64,000 nt of DNA from SZUA-584 sp040768905 (GTDB lineage: Bacteria > Bacillota > Clostridia > Christensenellales > SZUA-584), in NCBI GenBank assembly GCA_040768905.1, contig JAXGMA010000001.1, positions 372,001 through 436,000 of the forward strand. The letters are read 5' to 3'. The translations under genes and the position numbers were made by a program. Shown one piece after another: positions 18,156-27,771 of the stretch (position 1 is its first letter; each line of letters starts with the position of its first letter). The notes below the pieces were generated by a model. That model saw only the letters and a list, made by a program, of their open reading frames with translations, was not told where the DNA came from and did not search any database.

Positions 18156-19205
18156 TCAAAGCAGCGTGGAAATATAGTTTTTATCAATTGAATAGGAAAT
18201 GGCCGTTTCTCTTTTGATCCTGCCGTTTTTGTAAAGCGCTGCGAGCGAATCGTCCATCAGCTGATTGCCGACATGCGCGGATGCCTGCATCGCGGAAACG
18301 ACCTGATGCACCTTGTTTTCCCTGATCAGGTTGCGGATCGCGTGTGTAGCCACAAGCATCTCTACGGCCGCGACGCGGGTTTTGTCGTCTGTAGAGAGCA
18401 GGAGCTGCTGTGAAATGACGGCCACTAGCGTCATCGAAAGCTGCATACGTATCTGCTGCTGCTGATGCGGCGGGAAAACGTCAATCACGCGGTCGATGGT
18501 TTTGGCGGCGCCTGTGGTGTGCAGTGTGGAGAACACAAGGTGACCGGTTTCCGCAGCTGTCAAAGCGATGCTGATGGTTTCAAGATCGCGCATTTCACCG
18601 ATCAGTATGATGTCAGGATCCTGACGCATGGCGGCGCGCAGCGCAGCGGAATAATTGTATGAGTCAACGCCGATCTCGCGCTGGTTAACGATGCATTTAT
18701 TGTGCTTGTGAAGATATTCGATAGGGTCTTCAAGCGTCAGGATGTGGCCGCTTCGCGTTTTATTGATCAGGTCAATCATTGCCGCGAGCGTTGTGGACTT
18801 GCCGCTGCCGGTCGGGCCTGTTACAAGTATAAGCCCTCTGTTGAGCGTGCAAAGCGAACTGACGACCGGAGGAAGCCCAAGTGCATCGATATCCGGCAGT
18901 TTGGAGTTAATAAGACGCATCGCAAGCGAAACACTGTGCCTTTGCATGAATGCATTGACACGAAATCGGTATTTGCCGGGTACTGAAACTGAAAAGTCAC
19001 ATTCGCCGTTTTTCTCAAAAGCAGCCCATTGGGTACTGTTCATAAGCTCTTTGGCAATCTGGGACGAGAATTCCGGCGTAACTGTTGTTTCGCTTACAGG
19101 CACGAGCCCGCTGCTGACGCGCACAGTCGGAGGGATACCCACAGAAATGTGCAGGTCGGAAGCGCCCATAGCTGCTGTTTTTTCCATGAGGGCTGAGATG
19201 TTCAT
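18156..19205 (-). CDS. pilT: PilT, pilus retraction ATPase
   Basis: The 349-residue cytoplasmic ATPase has a Walker A motif GPTGSGKSTTLAAMID (about 126), an Asp box (ILTLEDPIEYLHKHN), a Walker B-like region (DPDIILIGEMRDLETI) and the His box HLVFSTLHTTGAAKTIDR, all as in PilT. The ATG at 19205 overlaps the pilB stop codon (ATGA) and has AAGGAG upstream. A longer frame begins at 19286 but would overlap pilB by 85 bases. It depolymerises the fibre for retraction and twitching. Confidence 0.92.
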   Translation of the reverse strand: MNISALMEKTAAMGASDLHISVGIPPTVRVSSGLVPVSETTVTPEFSSQIAKELMNSTQWAAFEKNGECDFSVSVPGKYRFRVNAFMQRHSVSLAMRLINSKLPDIDALGLPPVVSSLCTLNRGLILVTGPTGSGKSTTLAAMIDLINKTRSGHILTLEDPIEYLHKHNKCIVNQREIGVDSYNYSAALRAAMRQDPDIILIGEMRDLETISIALTAAETGHLVFSTLHTTGAAKTIDRVIDVFPPHQQQQIRMQLSMTLVAVISQQLLLSTDDKTRVAAVEMLVATHAIRNLIRENKVHQVVSAMQASAHVGNQLMDDSLAALYKNGRIKRETAISYSIDKNYISTLL

Positions 19206-20893
19206 GCGCTGTCTCCTTTGTAAGAATAAGAGGTGTTGATCACTTCCTGTATCGATATGTAGCCTTTTTCCATCAGTGAAATACATTCAGAAGCGATGGT
19301 CGTCATGTGTTGGTGTTTGACGGCATGATCCGCAATGGTATCCGGTGTGGCACCGCTCACGATCATATCCCTAATTTCCCTGTCAATGATAAGGATCTCA
19401 TGAACCGCTACGCGGCCTTTGGAACCTGAGTTGTTGCAGATTGAGCAGCCGCTGCCTTGGTAGACGGGCTTATGATAAGATGGGGGAAGGCCGGCAGCAA
19501 TCAGCTCAAAGCGGCTCGGCTGGTATTGCGTCTTGCAGTTCTGGCAGATGGTTTTGACAAGCCTTTGCGATAGTATGCCGACTAGCGACGCGGCAAGCAT
19601 ATAAGGAGGAACACCCATGTCGACAAGCCGCGAAATGGTGCCGGCAGCATCGTTGGTGTGTATCGTTGACATCACAAGATGGCCTGTGATCGCGGCACGA
19701 ATGGCGATCTCCACTGTTTCGCTGTCTCTGATCTCCCCGATCATGATGATGTCCGGATCCTGGCGGAGTATGGAGCGCAGACCCGAAGCGAAGGAGAGCC
19801 CAGCCTTGGTATTGACCTGGACCTGGTTGATGCCCGGCATAGAGTATTCAACAGGATCTTCCACCGTGATGATGTTTTTGGTTGAATCATTCACTTCTCC
19901 AAGCATGGCATACAGCGTGGTTGATTTGCCGCTGCCTGTCGGCCCTGTGATCAGAATGATACCATGCGGATTTCTCAGCAGCCCGTCAAATTTTTGTATA
20001 TTCTGGGCAGAGAACCCGAGCCTGTCCTTGGAGACAAAGAAGTTTTCTTTATCGAGCAGACGCATCACGATTTTTTCGCCGTGTACTGTGGGCATTGAAG
20101 ACATACGGACGTCGATCTCATTGCTCGGTGTTATGATCCGGTATCTTCCGTCCTGCGGCACACGCTTTTCGGCAATATCCATGTTGCCGATGATTTTCAG
20201 ACGCGTGATCACTGCCGACTGCGCTTTTTTGGGTATCATCAGCGCACCAACGAGCTGGCCGTCGACGCGCATACGCACCCGTACGCTGTTTTCTCCCGGC
20301 TCGACGTGGATGTCGCTGGCCTTTGCCTTTGCAGCCTGTTCAAATATCGATGTCACGAGGCGCACGATCGGGGCGTTCGAGATACTCGCAATGTCCGTTT
20401 CCGGCGCTGTGTCATCTGAATGGTCATCAGCGAGCTCTTTGATCGCTGTTTCAGCGAATTCATTACCGTAAATCAGGCTGATGGCCGTATCAACGGTATG
20501 TTCAGAAGCGATCATGGGGAAGACTTCCATGCCGGAGACCACCCGCGCGTCCTCAATGGCGATAAAATCAACAGGGTCTGCCATCGCGATAAAAAGCTTG
20601 CTTCCGTCTGTTCGCACGGGGGCCATCCTGTGCCTTTGCGCCAGCGAGACAGGCATAGTCTTCGAAAGCGACTTGCTTAACTTGATTGTATCTAAGTTGA
20701 TATAGGGGATGCCAAGCTGGTATTGCATGACCTCCATGAGCTGCTGTTCTGTGATAAACCCCTTGGCTTTGAGTATCTTGCCCAGCCTTTCGCCGGATTG
20801 CTTTTGCTCGTTTAAACACACATCAAGCTGCTCGCTTGTGATGATCCCAAGATCTATAAGCATTTCTCCTAGGTATTTATGCCTGATGGCCAC
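19202..20893 (-). CDS. pilB: PilB, pilus extension ATPase
   Basis: The 563-residue hexameric ATPase has an N-terminal T2SSE_N (MshEN-like) region (about 1-150), a Walker A motif GPTGSGKSTTLYAMLGEV (about 325), a Walker B region (DPDIIMIGEIRDSETVEIA), the His box HLVMSTIHTNDAAGTISRL and a zinc-binding CxxC pair (CQNCKTQ and CSICNNSG). MshEN domains can bind c-di-GMP, so the motor may be controlled by it; this is inference. The GTG start at 20893 has AAGAAGGTG upstream. It is the first gene of the pilus operon. Confidence 0.93.
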   Translation of the reverse strand: MAIRHKYLGEMLIDLGIITSEQLDVCLNEQKQSGERLGKILKAKGFITEQQLMEVMQYQLGIPYINLDTIKLSKSLSKTMPVSLAQRHRMAPVRTDGSKLFIAMADPVDFIAIEDARVVSGMEVFPMIASEHTVDTAISLIYGNEFAETAIKELADDHSDDTAPETDIASISNAPIVRLVTSIFEQAAKAKASDIHVEPGENSVRVRMRVDGQLVGALMIPKKAQSAVITRLKIIGNMDIAEKRVPQDGRYRIITPSNEIDVRMSSMPTVHGEKIVMRLLDKENFFVSKDRLGFSAQNIQKFDGLLRNPHGIILITGPTGSGKSTTLYAMLGEVNDSTKNIITVEDPVEYSMPGINQVQVNTKAGLSFASGLRSILRQDPDIIMIGEIRDSETVEIAIRAAITGHLVMSTIHTNDAAGTISRLVDMGVPPYMLAASLVGILSQRLVKTICQNCKTQYQPSRFELIAAGLPPSYHKPVYQGSGCSICNNSGSKGRVAVHEILIIDREIRDMIVSGATPDTIADHAVKHQHMTTIASECISLMEKGYISIQEVINTSYSYKGDSA

Positions 20894-21081
20894 TCTGTGT
20901 CACCTTCTTACAAGACGTATTGTCACCCAACTATAGATTAATATAAACATCATGCTGTACCTTCAAACATTTATCCGTGTGTCTTATAAGCGGCATAAAG
21001 TGTCCGGGAACAGTATTTTTGCTTTACAGAGTTAAGCGTTTTATGTATACTTGAGTACGACATTGATAAAAGGGGTTCGTT

Positions 21082-21582
21082 ATGCAAAAAAAACGTTTGA
21101 AGATACTGACCGCCGTCGTTCTCGTATTGTTACTGGCCTTGCTCGCAGCCGGCTGCGGAGCTGCCAGTATCCCAAAGCCCCAGCCCACGCAAGGCGCCAA
21201 AACAGTTACGGTGACGGGCAACTGTGATTTGGAGATAGAAGACAACACCATCATCGTATCGGGCGAGACAGATCTTATAGACGGTGCGTTGCTGCATGTG
21301 TCTGTCGTTTCTCAGGACGGCATGATCGTTGATTCGGTCAAGCTGACAAAAAGCGGGGATACTGTGGAGCAGCGTTTTATTATAACAGAAGAAAAATACG
21401 GTGACAGCGTGAAGACCATCACCGGTTTTATCGTGTGTGCGCCTTCTTTATACGGCGCGCAGCCGCAGGCTGTTTATGACGCTTACGGAAAGAGATTTGA
21501 AAACATTCAAGGCGATTTTGTCTGGAACGATAACGGCATCATCGTCCTGTTCGCTTCGGAAACAGTGGAATTTGCACGATGA
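21082..21582 (+). CDS. Putative lipoprotein
   Basis: The 166-residue protein has a basic N-terminus, a hydrophobic stretch and a lipobox LAAG|C at residues 21-25, so it should be lipid-anchored outside the cell. The mature part is a beta-rich domain of about 130 residues with no motif I recognise. It is divergent from pilB across a 188-base gap and followed by a terminator. Confidence 0.7.
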   Translation: MQKKRLKILTAVVLVLLLALLAAGCGAASIPKPQPTQGAKTVTVTGNCDLEIEDNTIIVSGETDLIDGALLHVSVVSQDGMIVDSVKLTKSGDTVEQRFIITEEKYGDSVKTITGFIVCAPSLYGAQPQAVYDAYGKRFENIQGDFVWNDNGIIVLFASETVEFAR

Positions 21583-21602
21583 TAGTGATAAAAAACCCCA
21601 AT

Positions 21603-21636
21603 GGCCGCGGTAAAAGTATCCGCGGTCTTTTTTATT
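21603..21636 (+). terminator. Terminator after the lipoprotein gene
   Basis: GGCCGCGG (21603-21610) pairs with CCGCGGTC (21620-21627), including one G-U pair, and is followed by TTTTTTATTTT. Confidence 0.75.
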
Positions 21637-21659
21637 TTCAACGAAATCACGATGCGCCG

Positions 21660-22901
21660 TTAAAGCTCTTCTCCCGCAGGCAGAATGCCGCCGTTACGCC
21701 AAAGGCCTATCAGAAGATCCACCATGCGCCCGTAGCTTTTCACGCCGTCGCGCTGCTGGTTGGCTTTTAAGAATGCATCGTTGACTTGTGTTGCGGTCTC
21801 ACTGACCGTGCTTTCATACCGTGCCCAGAAAAGACGATTGTTTTTAAGGTCGCGCTCAAGCCCTGCGGAATACTTATCCCGCAGCTCGAAATACAGGTCG
21901 GAGTCTGCGCTGTAAAGCGCGTTCATGGCGCGGATCAACGCCAGCATGGCGCCTGAATACTGTACGGAAACATCATCAGCAAACGTACTTATAAAATATG
22001 CAAGGAAATCCGCCTCGTCTTCACGTGCAAAGCCGCGTTGGTGCGCCAACTCATGCAAACATGTCGCAGGAAACAGCAGCATAGGCGCCTTGGCGTTGAC
22101 GTTGGCCTCTCCGGTAAACGGAAAGTAAACGCCGCTGATATGCGCCCAGGAAAGCCCTTTTGAATAAAGGACCGGTTTGACGCGCCCGTAGCGGCCGCCT
22201 ATCACAGAAAGCCCCGTTTGCCGCTCAGCTGTATCGTAATACTGCGCCGCACCGCGCATGATGTCATCCCGTGAGAAAGCGGGGGAGAAGATGCCGTTTT
22301 TATCTTCGGGTACGTTTGTGCGTAGTGCATTCGCACGGGATATCAGTGCATCGCTCGTGGCATACAGTTCGCTGACAGCCGCGGGTGACGCATCAAGCGA
22401 AAGCGTATCGGCAAGAGGCAGCCGCGCATAGTTAAAGCCCCAAAGCAGTGTGAATAAAGCATAGATCATAGACAATATACAAAGAAGGGCTGTTGTGCGG
22501 CGAAAGGCCACCTGCCACCACGCATGCTTTGCCAACACGGCGCGGACAATCATAAATATCAAAAACGCAGCTGTGAACAGCACAAAAGCATAAACAAGAA
22601 ATTCACCGAGAGAGAAAGGCAATAGGCCGGTCAGAGAAGAGATGCCTGAGTTGACAAAAGGAAAAAAGCCGCGGGAATAGACCGATTCGACAAACTCCGG
22701 CACGAGGAACGCAAGCCGGAAAAGGGCGTAAAATACCGGCCCGGGCAGCAACCAGAAAAGGCGCTTAAGTTCGGTTTTTGTGTCCCAAGCGGACAAATCG
22801 GCAGCCCCCCCTCTTGTGTATTTCAAAGCAGCGATTTTGCGCGCCGGTCGTTTGACGGCGGCGTTTGCAGTTTTATGCGGTGTCATCATTGTACACAACA
22901 C
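21660..22901 (-). CDS. DUF3810-family membrane protein with an HExxH zinc site
   Basis: The protein of up to 413 residues has three or four membrane helices in its first half (about 48-72, 100-120, 138-160) and an extracellular soluble domain with a zinc-protease-like site: CLHELAHQRGFAREDEADFLAY, that is HExxH followed by a downstream E/D cluster. This matches DUF3810, a family of putative metal-dependent membrane peptidases with no assigned substrate. The start is uncertain; in-frame ATGs also lie at 22889 and 22886. Confidence 0.75.
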   Translation of the reverse strand: MLCTMMTPHKTANAAVKRPARKIAALKYTRGGAADLSAWDTKTELKRLFWLLPGPVFYALFRLAFLVPEFVESVYSRGFFPFVNSGISSLTGLLPFSLGEFLVYAFVLFTAAFLIFMIVRAVLAKHAWWQVAFRRTTALLCILSMIYALFTLLWGFNYARLPLADTLSLDASPAAVSELYATSDALISRANALRTNVPEDKNGIFSPAFSRDDIMRGAAQYYDTAERQTGLSVIGGRYGRVKPVLYSKGLSWAHISGVYFPFTGEANVNAKAPMLLFPATCLHELAHQRGFAREDEADFLAYFISTFADDVSVQYSGAMLALIRAMNALYSADSDLYFELRDKYSAGLERDLKNNRLFWARYESTVSETATQVNDAFLKANQQRDGVKSYGRMVDLLIGLWRNGGILPAGEEL

Positions 22902-22991
22902 CGCTCTTTTGAGTCAAATGGTAATTTGCACAGGTTGGTTTTTGACGTTGACAGCAAGCACCACGCCGTATATAATTTTGGCAAATGCAAT

Positions 22992-23213
22992 GACGAAGAG
23001 GAGTAGGGCGAGGCGCCGCCAAGAGAGAGGCCTAAATTGCTGAGAGGGCTTTGCGGAGAGTACGCTTAAAAGTCGCTTCGTGAGCACCGGCGGGGATAAG
23101 CCGCCGGCGCGGGCCGTGCGTTATTGCGGCATTCAAGAGCGGGCATATAAAGCGCCCGAAACAAGGTGGTACCGCGGTGATTTCCGTCCTTTTACGGGGC
23201 GGTTTTTTTAGTT
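22992..23213 (+). promoter_or_regulatory. T-box riboswitch, valine specific, upstream of valS
   Basis: The leader has stem I closed by ACGAAG (near 22993) and CTTCGT (near 23077), an AGTA element of the specifier loop, the GAGAG segment, and the T-box sequence AAGGTGGTACCGCGG (from 23163). A terminator hairpin with a long T-run ends near 23210. The triplet read as specifier is GTC at 23072-23074, a valine codon, which agrees with the gene downstream. Uncharged tRNA-Val should favour the antiterminator and switch valS on. Confidence 0.9.
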
Positions 23214-23240
23214 TTTGATGTTTTGACGGAGGAAAATGAT

Positions 23241-25871
23241 ATGTGTGCAAAAGAATTGAGCAAAGTGTATGACCCGAAAGAAGCCCAGCAGCGGCTGTAT
23301 GATGAATGGGAAAGCAGCGGTTATTTCCGCGCGGAGAGAGATGAGACCAAACAGCCGTTTACCATCGTAATCCCTCCGCCCAATATCACGGGGCAGCTGC
23401 ACATGGGCCATGCGCTCGACAATATGATGCAGGATGCCATCATACGCACAAAACGCATGCAGGGTTTTGCTGCGCTCTGGCTGCCGGGTACCGATCACGC
23501 GAGCATCGCCACGGAGGTCAAGATCGTTGAGAAGCTGAGTGAGGAAGGTACATCAAAGGAGCAACTCGGGCGAGAAAAATTCCTTGAGCGCGCATGGGAA
23601 TGGAAGAAGCAGTACGGCGGGCGCATCGTTGAGCAGCTCAAAAAGCTCGGATCCTCGTGCGATTGGTCGCGGGAGCGTTTCACGATGGACGAGGGCTGTT
23701 CAAAAGCCGTCAATGCTTTTTTCATACGGCTTTACCAAAAAGGGCTGATATACAAGGGAGACCGCATCATCAACTGGTGCCCGGACTGCGAAACGGCGCT
23801 TTCTGACGCCGAGGTTGAGCATACAGAGCACGATGCACATCTTTGGTATTTCCGCTACCCGGCTCAGGACGGCGGCGAAGGTATCGTGGTGGCGACGACG
23901 CGACCGGAGACCATGCTCGGTGACACGGCCGTGGCGGTCAACCCCAAGGACAAACGCTACCGGCACCTCATCGGCAAAAACGTCATATTGCCTATCATGG
24001 ACAGGCCGATACCCGTCGTGGCGGACGACTATGTGGACATGGCGTTTGGCACCGGCGCGGTCAAAATCACGCCCGCGCATGACCCGAATGATTTTGATGT
24101 CGCGGAGAGGCACGGGCTGCCTGTTATACGCGTGCTTGATGACAGCGGTGTCATCAACCCCAGCGGCGGAAAATATGACGGTGTACATAAAGACGAAGCG
24201 CGCGGCTTGATCATCAAGGAGATAGAAAGCCTGGGACTGCTAGTCAAAACGGAAGACTACAGACATAACGTGGGGCATTGCTACCGCTGCGACAGCGTGG
24301 TGGAGCCTATCGTATCCAAACAATGGTTCGTGGCGATGAAGAGCCTGGCGCAGCCTGCTATAGAAGCCGTGCGTTCGGGCGAGATCAAATTTGTACCCAA
24401 ACGCAGCGAAAGCGTTTATTTCAACTGGCTCGAAAACATCCGCGACTGGTGCATATCGCGCCAGCTATGGTGGGGACACCGCATACCCGCGTGGTACTGC
24501 AATGGCTGCGGAGAAATGGCGGTTGCCGAGAAAGCGCCGGAAAAATGCGCCTGCGGCGGCAGCGCCTTCACACAGGATGAGGACGTGCTCGATACGTGGT
24601 TCTCAAGCGGGCTCTGGCCGTTCTCGACGCTCGGCTGGCCGGAGCAGACCGAAGACTTCAAATATTTTTACCCGACAAATGTGCTGGTAACAGGTTATGA
24701 TATCCTGTTTTTCTGGGTGGCGCGCATGATCATATCCGGATACGAGTGCACGGGGCAAAAACCATTTGAGTATGTGAGCATACACGGCCTTGTGCGCGAT
24801 GCGCAGGGGCGAAAGATGAGCAAGTCGCTCGGCAACGGGATCGATCCGCTTGAGCTGATCGAACAGTACGGTGCGGATGCGCTCCGCTTCTCGCTGGCGG
24901 CGGGCGTACGTATCGGCGGAGACCTGCGTTTTTCTGACGAGAAGGTGCTTGCCGCGCGCAACTTCGCCAACAAGATCTGGAACGCTGCGCGTTTTGTGCT
25001 GATGAATACGGGCGGCGATGTCATACCCATCGATGAAGAAAAGCTTGATATTGCGGATAAATGGATACTCTCACGCCTTTCAGCCTTAACTTCAGACATC
25101 ACGGTGCTGATGGACAAATTCGAGCTGGGCATGGCGGCGCAGAGACTGCATGATTTTCTCTGGAGCGAATACTGCGACTGGTACATTGAAATGGCCAAAC
25201 CGCGTCTGCTGGGCGGGGATGAGGCCGACAGGCAGACGGCGCTCTGTGTGCTCAACACTGTGCTTTCGGATACATTGAAACTGCTGCATCCGTTCATGCC
25301 GTTCATCACCGAAGAGATCTTTATGTCATTGCCGGGTGCGCAAGGCAGCATCATGGTTTCACCCTGGCCGAAGCCGGGCAAATTGTATAAGGCCGAAGAA
25401 AAGGCGATGGAAAGCGTGATGGAGCTGATACGCGGCATCCGCAACATTCGAGCCGAGATGAACGTGCCCGCGAACAAACGCGCTGCGCTCAAGATACTTG
25501 CTTCCCATGAATCACGCGGTGGTTTTGAGATGTGCGCCAAATATATCGAGCGGTTGGCCTATGCGTCGGGACTTACGTTTATCTCGGACAAAACAGAAAT
25601 ACCGCAGAACGCCGTATCGGTCATAGGATCAGGGGCAGAGGCGTTCATGCCTTTGGGTGAGCTGATAGATATCGGCAAAGAGCTCAACCGGCTTGAAGCG
25701 GAGGCACAGCGGCTTGAAGCTGAAATTCGCCGCGCCGAGGGCAAGCTTAGCAATCCAGGTTTTACGCAGAAGGCGCCGGATCACGTGGTAGAGGAAGAGC
25801 GCGTCAAGCTCGCGAACTTTAAGGATATGCTCGGCGCTGTGCGGCAGCGCCAGGGCGAGCTTAAGCAATGA
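23241..25871 (+). CDS. valS: Valyl-tRNA synthetase
   Basis: The 876-residue class I synthetase joins valine to tRNA-Val. It has the HIGH-type motif HMGH (QLHMGHALD, near residue 53), the CP1 editing domain (about 190-340, with the TTRPETMLGDTAV motif), a zinc-ribbon-like CNGCGE...CACGG segment near 415, the KMSKS motif (GRKMSKSLGNGIDP, near 525) and a C-terminal coiled coil (about 815-876) that contacts tRNA. The ATG at 23241 is chosen because CGGAGG lies upstream; a TTG at 23223 is less likely. It sits behind the T-box and overlaps folC by 4 bases. Confidence 0.96.
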   Translation: MCAKELSKVYDPKEAQQRLYDEWESSGYFRAERDETKQPFTIVIPPPNITGQLHMGHALDNMMQDAIIRTKRMQGFAALWLPGTDHASIATEVKIVEKLSEEGTSKEQLGREKFLERAWEWKKQYGGRIVEQLKKLGSSCDWSRERFTMDEGCSKAVNAFFIRLYQKGLIYKGDRIINWCPDCETALSDAEVEHTEHDAHLWYFRYPAQDGGEGIVVATTRPETMLGDTAVAVNPKDKRYRHLIGKNVILPIMDRPIPVVADDYVDMAFGTGAVKITPAHDPNDFDVAERHGLPVIRVLDDSGVINPSGGKYDGVHKDEARGLIIKEIESLGLLVKTEDYRHNVGHCYRCDSVVEPIVSKQWFVAMKSLAQPAIEAVRSGEIKFVPKRSESVYFNWLENIRDWCISRQLWWGHRIPAWYCNGCGEMAVAEKAPEKCACGGSAFTQDEDVLDTWFSSGLWPFSTLGWPEQTEDFKYFYPTNVLVTGYDILFFWVARMIISGYECTGQKPFEYVSIHGLVRDAQGRKMSKSLGNGIDPLELIEQYGADALRFSLAAGVRIGGDLRFSDEKVLAARNFANKIWNAARFVLMNTGGDVIPIDEEKLDIADKWILSRLSALTSDITVLMDKFELGMAAQRLHDFLWSEYCDWYIEMAKPRLLGGDEADRQTALCVLNTVLSDTLKLLHPFMPFITEEIFMSLPGAQGSIMVSPWPKPGKLYKAEEKAMESVMELIRGIRNIRAEMNVPANKRAALKILASHESRGGFEMCAKYIERLAYASGLTFISDKTEIPQNAVSVIGSGAEAFMPLGELIDIGKELNRLEAEAQRLEAEIRRAEGKLSNPGFTQKAPDHVVEEERVKLANFKDMLGAVRQRQGELKQ

Positions 25872-26989
25872 AATACATCCATATCGCTGGCACCAACGGC
25901 AAAGGCTCGACAGCAGAATACTTATACCGTATCATCATGGCGGCTGGCAAGCGCTGCGGCTGTTTTACCTCACCGCATCTTATATCGCCAAATGAGCGGC
26001 TGCGCGCAGACGGATGCTGTATAGAAAAAGGGGAATATGACGCGCTGCTTTCCAAAGTGCGCGAAAAAAAACTGCCTGTCAACGAGACGCTTTTTGCGGC
26101 ACAGACCGCGGCAGCGCTTGTCTGGTTTGAACGCCTGGGGCTCGAATATGCCGTTTTGGAAACGGGCCTTGGCGGGCGGCTTGACCCGACAAATGTCGTG
26201 CAGCCTGTTCTGAGCTTACTGACCACGATAGACTACGACCATACAAATATACTGGGCAAAAAGCTCGAGCAGATCGCTTATGAAAAAAGCGGCATCATCA
26301 AAAAGGGCGTGCCCGTCTTAAGCGTGCCTCAGCATCCGGACGTGGCGGCTGTGATCGCCGCACACTGTGAAAAAGCAGATACGCAGCTTGTCACGCTGCC
26401 TCATATCAGCATAGTGTCCGCTTCGCTTGAAGGGCTCAAGTTCGTATTTGAGGGACAGGTTTTTGATGTTGTTGCGCTTGGCAGCCATCAGGCGCAGAAC
26501 GCGGCGCTCGCGCTTTTGGCAGCGCGTCAGCTCGGCATGCCGGATGATGCGATATACAGGGGGCTTGCAGATACGCGGCTTTTCTGCCGTGCACAGTTCA
26601 TCAAAGGCGGCCCCGATATGCTGCTTGACGGCGCTCATAACAGCGCGGCGGTGGACGCACTGCTCGGGGTGCTTTCTGATTACTTCCGGAGGCGTGAAAA
26701 GATCCTGTTGTTTGCGTGCATGGCTGATAAAGACTATGAAGTGATGGCGGATAAGCTTGCGCCGCATTTTACAAAGGTGTTTGTCACACAGGCAGATTAT
26801 CAGCGCGGCGCGGATGCGGATTCGCTGCAAAAGCTTTTTGCGCAGCATACGGTCTGCGAAGCTGTGCAGGATCCATTGCAGGCGTTTTATGCCGCAAAAA
26901 AGGCAGCGGATGAAAAAGATATGCTGCTCGTGGCGGCGGGTTCGTTCTATCTTGTGGGGCGGATACTGCCTTTGGTATCCGGTGCTTAA
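25868..26989 (+). CDS. folC: Folylpolyglutamate synthase / dihydrofolate synthase, short N-terminus
   Basis: The 373-residue Mur-ligase-fold enzyme adds glutamate to folates and possibly to dihydropteroate. It has the P-loop AGTNGKGSTAEYLYRI directly at the N-terminus (residues 7-22), the ETGLGGRLDPTN motif (near 97) and the LLDGAHNSAAV motif (near 253). Usual FolC proteins are about 420 residues and carry some 35-45 more before the P-loop; here the start overlaps the valS stop (ATGA), so the short form is probably real. The start is fixed by that overlap. Confidence 0.9.
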   Translation: MKYIHIAGTNGKGSTAEYLYRIIMAAGKRCGCFTSPHLISPNERLRADGCCIEKGEYDALLSKVREKKLPVNETLFAAQTAAALVWFERLGLEYAVLETGLGGRLDPTNVVQPVLSLLTTIDYDHTNILGKKLEQIAYEKSGIIKKGVPVLSVPQHPDVAAVIAAHCEKADTQLVTLPHISIVSASLEGLKFVFEGQVFDVVALGSHQAQNAALALLAARQLGMPDDAIYRGLADTRLFCRAQFIKGGPDMLLDGAHNSAAVDALLGVLSDYFRRREKILLFACMADKDYEVMADKLAPHFTKVFVTQADYQRGADADSLQKLFAQHTVCEAVQDPLQAFYAAKKAADEKDMLLVAAGSFYLVGRILPLVSGA

Positions 26990-27043
26990 CAAACATATAG
27001 TTTTCGCATAGACGCTTGCTTTAAAAATACGGAGGGTCAATTC

Positions 27044-27298
27044 ATGTTTTTGTTTGACAAACGCGAAATATTCAAAGGCTGGGCTTTTGGGGATTTCTGC
27101 GGCGTCAGGGACGCCCTTGAGGCGGCGGGTATCGATTACCGGTATAAGATCGGCAGCAATATGGCGGAAGCGAGAGCCGGAAGGATCAGGCCCTGTCCTG
27201 GTTCAAGCCAGAGCAAAGATTTTACCGTTTACGTTAAAAAACAGGATTTTGAGCAGGCGCAGTATGTGCTTTCCAAAAGGCGGCAGGCCAAAAGCTAA
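27044..27298 (+). CDS. Small DUF2007-like protein
   Basis: The 84-residue protein has an alpha-beta pattern with a Gly/Arg loop in the middle and a C-terminal KKQDFEQAQYVLSKRR helix. This resembles small DUF2007-like 'putative signal transducing' proteins, which have no known mechanism. A strong CGGAGG precedes the ATG. Confidence 0.55.
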   Translation: MFLFDKREIFKGWAFGDFCGVRDALEAAGIDYRYKIGSNMAEARAGRIRPCPGSSQSKDFTVYVKKQDFEQAQYVLSKRRQAKS

Positions 27299-27333
27299 AA
27301 GGAAAAATAGCGATAGTATGTTCGCCTTTCTTC

Positions 27334-27363
27334 TTGCTAATTAGGCATTCATTGTGTTATAAT
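27334..27363 (+). promoter_or_regulatory. Promoter before the Dabb gene
   Basis: TTGCTA (27334-27339) and a perfect TATAAT (27358-27363) are 18 bases apart. The transcript would start near 27370 and meet the hairpin at 27391 after about 20 bases. Confidence 0.55.
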
Positions 27364-27390
27364 GGCTGACGGAAGGCAGGGAAAGACATG

Positions 27391-27419
27391 CCGTACCTCG
27401 CGTCTGGTACGGTTTTTTT
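27391..27419 (+). terminator. Terminator-like hairpin in the Dabb leader
   Basis: CCGTACC (27391-27397) pairs with GGTACGG (27406-27412) and is followed by seven T. It lies between a promoter and the Dabb start codon, so it is an attenuator or ends a very short RNA. Confidence 0.6.
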
Positions 27420-27450
27420 ATAAACAGGGGATAAGAAAAGGAGATTTGTT

Positions 27451-27756
27451 ATGAGGATTGACCATATTGTTTGCTTCAAGTTCAAGGACGGTACAAAGCC
27501 GGAAATGATCGAGCGGCATATGCAAAGCTTTGCAGCGCTTAGCGGCATGATTCCCGAAATCGCGGGTTATACGGCAGGGCGTACATGTAAGGTCTCATAT
27601 GAAAAGACGGCCGATTATGACGTGATGCATTGTGTGAAATTCGCTTCGCAAGAAGCACTGGAAACTTATTTCTTTCATGAGGCGCATCAGGCATTCATTG
27701 AAGAAAACAAGGATCTTTGGCAGGATGTGATCGTCATCAACGCTGACATACAATAG
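27451..27756 (+). CDS. Dabb-family (stress-responsive alpha-beta barrel) protein
   Basis: The 101-residue protein has the Dabb pattern: an N-terminal beta strand HIVCFKFKDGT, a long helix, a middle strand with IPEIAGYTAGRTC and a C-terminal HEAHQAFIEEN helix. The domain forms a dimeric ferredoxin-like barrel. Some members are enzymes, but many are of unknown function. AAAGGAG precedes the ATG. uvrB follows after 15 bases. Confidence 0.8.
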   Translation: MRIDHIVCFKFKDGTKPEMIERHMQSFAALSGMIPEIAGYTAGRTCKVSYEKTADYDVMHCVKFASQEALETYFFHEAHQAFIEENKDLWQDVIVINADIQ

Positions 27757-27771
27757 CAAGGGGCGAAGCTG

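Noticed and set aside
20894..21081. c-di-GMP riboswitch before pilB
   Set aside because: The gap is 188 bases and is shared with a divergent gene; the pilB leader is about 60 bases and shows no recognisable GEMM-type stems.
22780..23043. Plus-strand ORF of 87 codons
   Set aside because: It covers the start of the DUF3810 gene on the other strand and runs into stem I of the valS T-box. No ribosome site or recognisable product.
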